A DNA stretch of 64,000 nucleotides, taken from contig CAVVDR010000002.1 in the NCBI GenBank assembly GCA_963746955.1, forward strand, positions 6,315 to 70,314, read 5' to 3'. Positions 59,428 through 64,000 of the stretch are shown piece after piece (the stretch's first letter is position 1; each line of letters opens with the position of its first letter). A model generated the notes under the pieces. It ran no database searches. It was not told the DNA's origin and saw only the letters and a program-made list of their open reading frames with translations. The position numbers and the translations under genes were made by a program. Origin of the DNA: DASQBT01 sp963746955 (GTDB lineage: Bacteria; Pseudomonadota; Gammaproteobacteria; Burkholderiales; Thiobacillaceae).

Positions 59428-60416
59428 CGCGCCGCCTGCCTGGCAGGATGCAGCCGCAAACTGACCTCGCCGCTGCTGTAGCGTTGCAGCACCCCACTGC
59501 CCTGGCGGATCAGCAAGGCCCCGCTTGCATCCACGCCTTCCACCCTGCCGGTCTCACGTTTCCCTCCTGGCAGCATGAGGTTGACCTCCTTGTTCTGGTA
59601 GGCATGCCATCGGCACCATTCCTTTACCAAGGGCGAGAACCCGGCCTGATCGAAACGCTTCATCATGGGAATCAGTTCGTCCAGGCAATCGGCCAGCATG
59701 CTGGTGCGGTCCGTCGTCCGCCCCAGTTCGTCCATATCGACCACCCCTTGCCCAATGTCCGAGCGCAGCGCTTTGGGCAGCAACAAATTGACGCCGACCC
59801 CGATCACGGCGCCCGATGGGCCAGACGCTTCTCCCTGTATTTCCACCAGCACGCCGGCCAGCTTGCGGAAGCCGGACAGAATATCGTTCGGCCATTTCAA
59901 TTGCAGCGCGTGCCCGGTGTGGCGTGAAAGCGCTCGCACAAGCGCCAGCCCGCTCGCAAGGCTGAGGCCGCCCAACTCCCCCACTGGCCGTTCAAACCGC
60001 CAGGACAGGGAAAAGATCAGGCTTCCCGCAGGCGCCGCCGCCCATTCGCGGCCGCGCCGCCCGCGCCCGCCGGTCTGATATTCGGCACACAGCGCGGATG
60101 GGGGATCGCCCAGTCGCAGTTGATCTAGCAAGCGGCTGTTGGTCGAATCAATCTCCTCCACCACTTCCACCTTCAGCGCCTTGTGCGAGCGGGCCAACCT
60201 CTTTCTGAGCGCGTCCGCGTCCAGCCACTCGCAGGTGCGCGCCAGGCGGTAGCCGCGCCCCCTGAGTGCGTGAATTTCCAGCCCCATCTCCCTGGCCTGC
60301 CGAATCAGGTTGTTGATCGTACCGCGCGACACCGAGTATTCCGCGGCGAGATCCTCGCCCGAATGAAAGCGCTGGTCATTCAGCTTGCGGATCAGGGGAA
60401 ACAGCAAAGTGTTCAT
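59424..60416 (-). CDS. birA: bifunctional biotin-protein ligase/biotin operon repressor
   Basis: 330 aa. N-terminal winged helix (FHSGEDLAAEYSVSRGTINNLIRQ) for repressor function, biotin-binding loop GGRGRRGREW at 116-124, LKWPNDIL with the catalytic Lys, and a C-terminal SH3-like domain. ATG 60416 is used since it opens with MNTLLFPLIRKLND; the frame runs 7 codons further. Confidence 0.95.
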   Translation of the reverse strand: MNTLLFPLIRKLNDQRFHSGEDLAAEYSVSRGTINNLIRQAREMGLEIHALRGRGYRLARTCEWLDADALRKRLARSHKALKVEVVEEIDSTNSRLLDQLRLGDPPSALCAEYQTGGRGRRGREWAAAPAGSLIFSLSWRFERPVGELGGLSLASGLALVRALSRHTGHALQLKWPNDILSGFRKLAGVLVEIQGEASGPSGAVIGVGVNLLLPKALRSDIGQGVVDMDELGRTTDRTSMLADCLDELIPMMKRFDQAGFSPLVKEWCRWHAYQNKEVNLMLPGGKRETGRVEGVDASGALLIRQGSGVLQRYSSGEVSLRLHPARQAAR

Positions 60417-60670
60417 CTGCTCAAGGCCTGGGAACACATGAATTCAGGACAGGGCTTACGAAAATCGCGCCATACATTCATGGCATCAATTCTACCGCCA
60501 CAGTCGGTGCCTTACTTGGTTTTAAGCAGATTACACAGTTGATTCTCGTCCATGAATTCGAGAACGGAAGTTCTAGCCGAACCGACAAAACCGTGTCTGA
60601 TCAAATTGGTTCTCAACGACTGCCGAAGCCGATCGCAGCCCGGCAGCGAGTTTGCGATGGGCCAAACAAG

Positions 60671-60699
60671 AAAGCCCCCGGCTTGATGTCGGGGGCTTT
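60671..60699 (-). terminator. rRNA operon terminator
   Basis: 9-bp stem AAAGCCCCC/GGGGGCTTT (60671-60679 with 60691-60699), followed on the minus strand by a T-rich TTTCTTG-type run. It lies 15 bp past the 5S gene. T5 on the plus strand side makes it bidirectional. Confidence 0.75.
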
Positions 60700-60713
60700 T
60701 TGCTTGGGGGTTG

Positions 60714-60826
60714 TCTGACGATGACCTACTTTCACACGGGTAATCCGCACTATCATCGGCGCGATCTTGTTTCACGGTCCTGTTCGGGATGGGAAGGGGT
60801 GGGTCCAAGACGCTATGGTCGTCAGA
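60714..60826 (-). rRNA. rrf: 5S ribosomal RNA
   Basis: About 113 nt. Read on the minus strand it has the invariant CCACCCCTTCCCATCCCGAA segment, GGACCGTGAAAC, GCCGATGATAGT and GTGAAAGTAGGTCATC, with paired ends TCTGACGA/TCGTCAGA. Ends are set from the terminal stem and may be off by a few bases. Confidence 0.95.
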
Positions 60827-61346
60827 CATAACGGGGATCAGGGACAGGCATCAGGGATCAGTAAGATCGTCTGACGGCCATCCCCGAGGTATTCGGTTAT
60901 GTCGTCTTTAACGGGGAAGAAGGTTTGGGTTGAGCCAAAGCGCCTGGCTTCGGATTCAATGGTGTTGACTGTCTTGGCTTTGGACTGACGTCCAAGGCTT
61001 CAAGGTTATAGGATCAAGCCTGACGGGCAATTAGTATCGGTTAGCTTAACGCATTACTGCGCTTCCACATCCGACCTATCAACGTCCTGGTCTCGAACGA
61101 CCCTTCACTGTGATCAAGTCACAAGGGATATCTCATCTTGAGGCAAGTTTCACGCTTAGATGCTTTCAGCGTTTATCTCTTCCGCATTTAGCTACCCGGC
61201 GATACGACTGGCGTCATAACCGGTACACCAGAGATGCGTCCACTCCGGTCCTCTCGTACTAGGAGCAGCCCCCCTCAAATATCCAACGCCCACGGCAGAT
61301 AGGGACCAAACTGTCTCACGACGTTTTAAACCCAGCTCACGTACCA

Positions 61347-61379
<33 letters not shown>

Positions 61380-61384
61380 GGCTA

Positions 61385-61427
<43 letters not shown>

Positions 61428-61453
61428 CCCGTCGATGTGAACTCTTGGGAGGA

Positions 61454-61509
<56 letters not shown>

Positions 61510-61645
61510 AGAACCACCGGATCACTATGACCTGCTTTCGCACCTGCTCGACGTGTCAGTCTCGCAGTCAAGCTCGCTTATGCCATTGCACTATCAACAC
61601 GATGTCCGACCGTGTCTAGCGAACCTTCGCACTCCTCCGTTACCT

Positions 61646-61678
<33 letters not shown>

Positions 61679-61831
61679 CCATGCACGGTCCCCGACCCCG
61701 ATTCAGGGGCCCAGGTTAGAACCGCAACAACACCAGGCTGGTATTTCAACGTCGGCTCCACGACACCTGGCGGCGCCGCTTCAAAGCCTCCCAGCTATCC
61801 TACACAAGTCTTGTCACAGTCCAATGCAAAG

Positions 61832-61863
<32 letters not shown>

Positions 61864-61944
61864 AGCCGCGGGGAGATTGCATCTTCACAAACATTTCAAC
61901 TTCGCTGAGTCTCGGGTGGAGACAGTGTGGCCATCGTTACGCCA

Positions 61945-62030
<86 letters not shown>

Positions 62031-62054
62031 CAAGAGCTCTCACCCCATCACTTA

Positions 62055-62089
<35 letters not shown>

Positions 62090-62720
62090 GTCCACTTTCG
62101 TGTTTGCAGAGTGCTGTGTTTTTATTAAACAGTCGCAGCCACCAGTTCACTGCAACCCCTTTCCGCTCCAGACGCGAGGTCCTTCACGTAATAGGGGCGC
62201 ACCTTCTCCCGAAGTTACGGTGCTAATTTGCCGAGTTCCTTCACCCGAGTTCTCTCAAGCGCCTTAGAATTCTCATCCTACCCACCTGTGTCGGTTTGCG
62301 GTACGGTCCTCTTTAACTGAAGCTTAGTGGCTTTTCCTGGAAGCTTGGTATCAGTGACTTCGGCGCCAATGGCGCACCGTATTCACGCCTCATCTAAGCC
62401 CGGCGGATTTGCCTACCAGGCACGACTACACGCTTAAACCGGGACATCCAACACCCGGATCACCTAACCTTCTCCGTCCCCACATCGCATTAAAGAGCGG
62501 TACAGGAATCTTGACCTGTTTCCCATCAGCTACGCATCTCTGCCTCGCCTTAGGGGCCGACTCACCCTACGCCGATGAACGTTGCGTAGGAAACCTTGGG
62601 TTTTCGGCGAGGGGGCCTTTCACCCCCTTTATCGCTACTCATGTCAGCATTCGCACTTCCGATACCTCCAGCAGGGCTCACACCCCACCTTCGCAGGCCT
62701 ACGGAACGCTCCTCTACCAT

Positions 62721-62879
62721 GCGCGCCTGATTTAAGCACCCTCTCACCTCACCGCTTCCAGCGCCTCGACTTTGTCGGGAACGCTTTGGCCTCGGCCACG
62801 GCTTTGCCGCTTAACCCGCTTCGCAGGTTAGCCTCGTCCAGCTTGAGGGGTGAATTAAGAGCGCTTAAATCAGACGCGC
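62721..62879 (-). other. intervening-sequence-like insertion in 23S helix 45
   Basis: Where E. coli has a short helix 45 (about position 1170), this gene has about 125 extra bases closed by a 17-bp stem, GCGCGCCTGATTTAAGC (62721-62737) with its near-perfect complement at 62863-62879 (one G-U pair). The flanks are normal 23S sequence. Confidence 0.8.
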
Positions 62880-62936
62880 ATCCCTAGCTTCGGTTATGTG
62901 TTTGAGCCCCGTTACATCTTCCGCGCAAGACGACTC

Positions 62937-62969
<33 letters not shown>

Positions 62970-63394
62970 GGCTGCTTCTAAGCCAACTTCCTGGCTGTCT
63001 ATGCCTTCTCACATCGTTTTCCACTTAACACATCATTGGGGACCTTAGCTGAGGGTCTGGGTTGTTTCCCTTTTGACCACGGACGTTAGCACCCGCAGTC
63101 TGTCTCCCGTGATTGCACTTCTCGGTATTCGGAGTTTGCTATCGCGGAGTAGGTCGCAATGACCCCCCCAACGATGACAGTGCTCTACCCCCGAGAGTGA
63201 GACACGAGGCACTACCTAAATAGTTTTCGAGGAGAACCAGCTATTTCCAAGTTTGTTTAGCCTTTCACCCCTATCCACAGCTCATCCCCTAACTTTTCAA
63301 CGTTAGTGGGTTCGGACCTCCAGTGTCTGTTACGACACCTTCATCCTGGCCATGGATAGATCACTTGGTTTCGGGTCTACGCCCAGCTACTAAT

Positions 63395-63425
<31 letters not shown>

Positions 63426-63492
63426 CCCCTATTCGGTTAAGCTCGCAACTGAACGTAAGTCGCTGACCCATTATACAAAAGGTACGCAGTCA

Positions 63493-63682
63493 CCCCTGCT
63501 TGATAAACTCTCGATTCGAGTAAGCAGGGCTTCCCCTGGCATCAGGATCTATTCATCTTTAAAGTTCTTTTGAGTCGCGCTTCGCGCTCCTCGAAAGAAC
63601 CTTCCCATCCCTAATTCGCTCTACTTCATGAAAGTTCTTCTGCCCCTCCTCCTAAAGAACCGCAAAGCCCATTAAGCAGGGG
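63493..63682 (-). other. intervening-sequence-like insertion in 23S helix 25
   Basis: Helix 25 (E. coli about 535-560) is enlarged to about 190 nt. It is closed by CCCCTGCTT (63493-63501) with AAGCAGGGG (63674-63682). Inside are a long imperfect hairpin (GTTCTTTTGAG... with ...CTCGAAAGAAC, about 63564-63600) and a second GTTCTT/AAGAAC hairpin (63634-63660). Part of it (GGATCTATTCAT, 63545) resembles the rRNA just outside the helix (GGATCTATTTCAC, 63712), suggesting duplication. Confidence 0.8.
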
Positions 63683-64000
63683 CTCCCACTGTTTGTATGC
63701 ATGCGGTTTCAGGATCTATTTCACTCCCCTCCCGGGGTTCTTTTCGCCTTTCCCTCACGGTACTGGTTCACTATCGGTCGGCAACGAGTATTTAGCCTTG
63801 GAGGATGGTCCCCCCATGTTCAGACAGGATTTCTCGTGTCCCGCCCTACTTCTCTCACGCTTGGTTCCACGGTCGCTCTTTCGCCTACGGGGCTATCACC
63901 CACTATGGCCAGACTTTCCAGACTGCTCGACTAGAAAGACCGCTAAAACGTGAAGGCTACTCCGTGTTCGCTCGCCACTACTTACGGAATCTCGGTTGAT

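Noticed and set aside
60512..60829. 105-codon open frame on the minus strand
   Set aside because: It runs through the 5S rRNA gene and the terminator, so it is not a protein gene.

Overview
The window looks like a chromosomal segment of a betaproteobacterium, most likely a Nitrosomonadales-type sulfur- or iron-oxidising lineage. The grounds are gene order and protein similarity judged by eye: a his operon running into hinT and tatABC, a gmk-rpoZ-spoT-ridA-recG-ubiC-ubiA string, a kinase/phosphatase pair beside yicC, a type III pantothenate kinase next to birA, and a qmoAB-hdrCB cluster of the kind found in sulfur oxidisers. Genus or species cannot be named from the sequence alone.

Layout. 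1-6.5 kb: divergent malic enzyme (partial) and aconitase, a decayed TfoX-like gene, metG, a cyclic-nucleotide-binding-domain protein and acylphosphatase. 6.5-7.9 kb: a probable small RNA on the minus strand with anti-Shine-Dalgarno motifs, then an IS630-family element whose right end reaches into the last codon of dnaE. 7.9-20.6 kb (minus strand): dnaE, an ammonium transporter, then hisD-C-B-H-A-F-I-E-hinT-tatA-tatB-tatC. An IS200-type element sits directly upstream of hisD, where hisG is usually found. 21.3-28.8 kb: a cysteine-free Fur-family regulator with its own promoter, a conserved hypothetical, the hdrB-hdrC-qmoB-qmoA electron-transfer cluster (minus), a metallophosphatase and inorganic pyrophosphatase. 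28.8-33.7 kb: a gene-poor stretch with ORF debris, a class I c-di-GMP riboswitch in front of a DUF1631 protein, then mutY and tatD. 33.7-39.3 kb: a small accessory patch (short repeats, DUF3800 protein) and a minus-strand run of redox and hydrolase genes. 39.3-48.5 kb: a dihydroorotate-dehydrogenase-like protein, a large single-chain pyruvate:ferredoxin oxidoreductase, hemW, rdgB, rph, and a PP2C phosphatase plus Ser/Thr kinase. 48.6-58.0 kb (plus): yicC, a UspA protein, an IS5-family remnant, then gmk to ubiA. 58.0-60.4 kb (minus): SPOR-domain protein, coaX, birA. 60.7-64 kb: the 3' part of an rRNA operon on the minus strand (5S and about 3 kb of 23S).

How it fits together. Pyruvate:ferredoxin oxidoreductase, aconitase, malic enzyme and the Qmo/Hdr module point to low-potential electron carriers and anaerobic or microaerobic metabolism. 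In sulfur oxidisers, Qmo/Hdr is thought to connect APS reductase with the quinone or thiol-disulfide pool. The less ordinary signals are: (i) the candidate anti-Shine-Dalgarno small RNA at about 6.5 kb; (ii) the c-di-GMP riboswitch controlling a DUF1631 protein; (iii) two large insertions in the 23S rRNA gene, in helix 25 and helix 45, the classic sites of intervening sequences; and (iv) the IS630 copy that supplies the dnaE stop codon. No tRNA gene, CRISPR array or prophage was seen.
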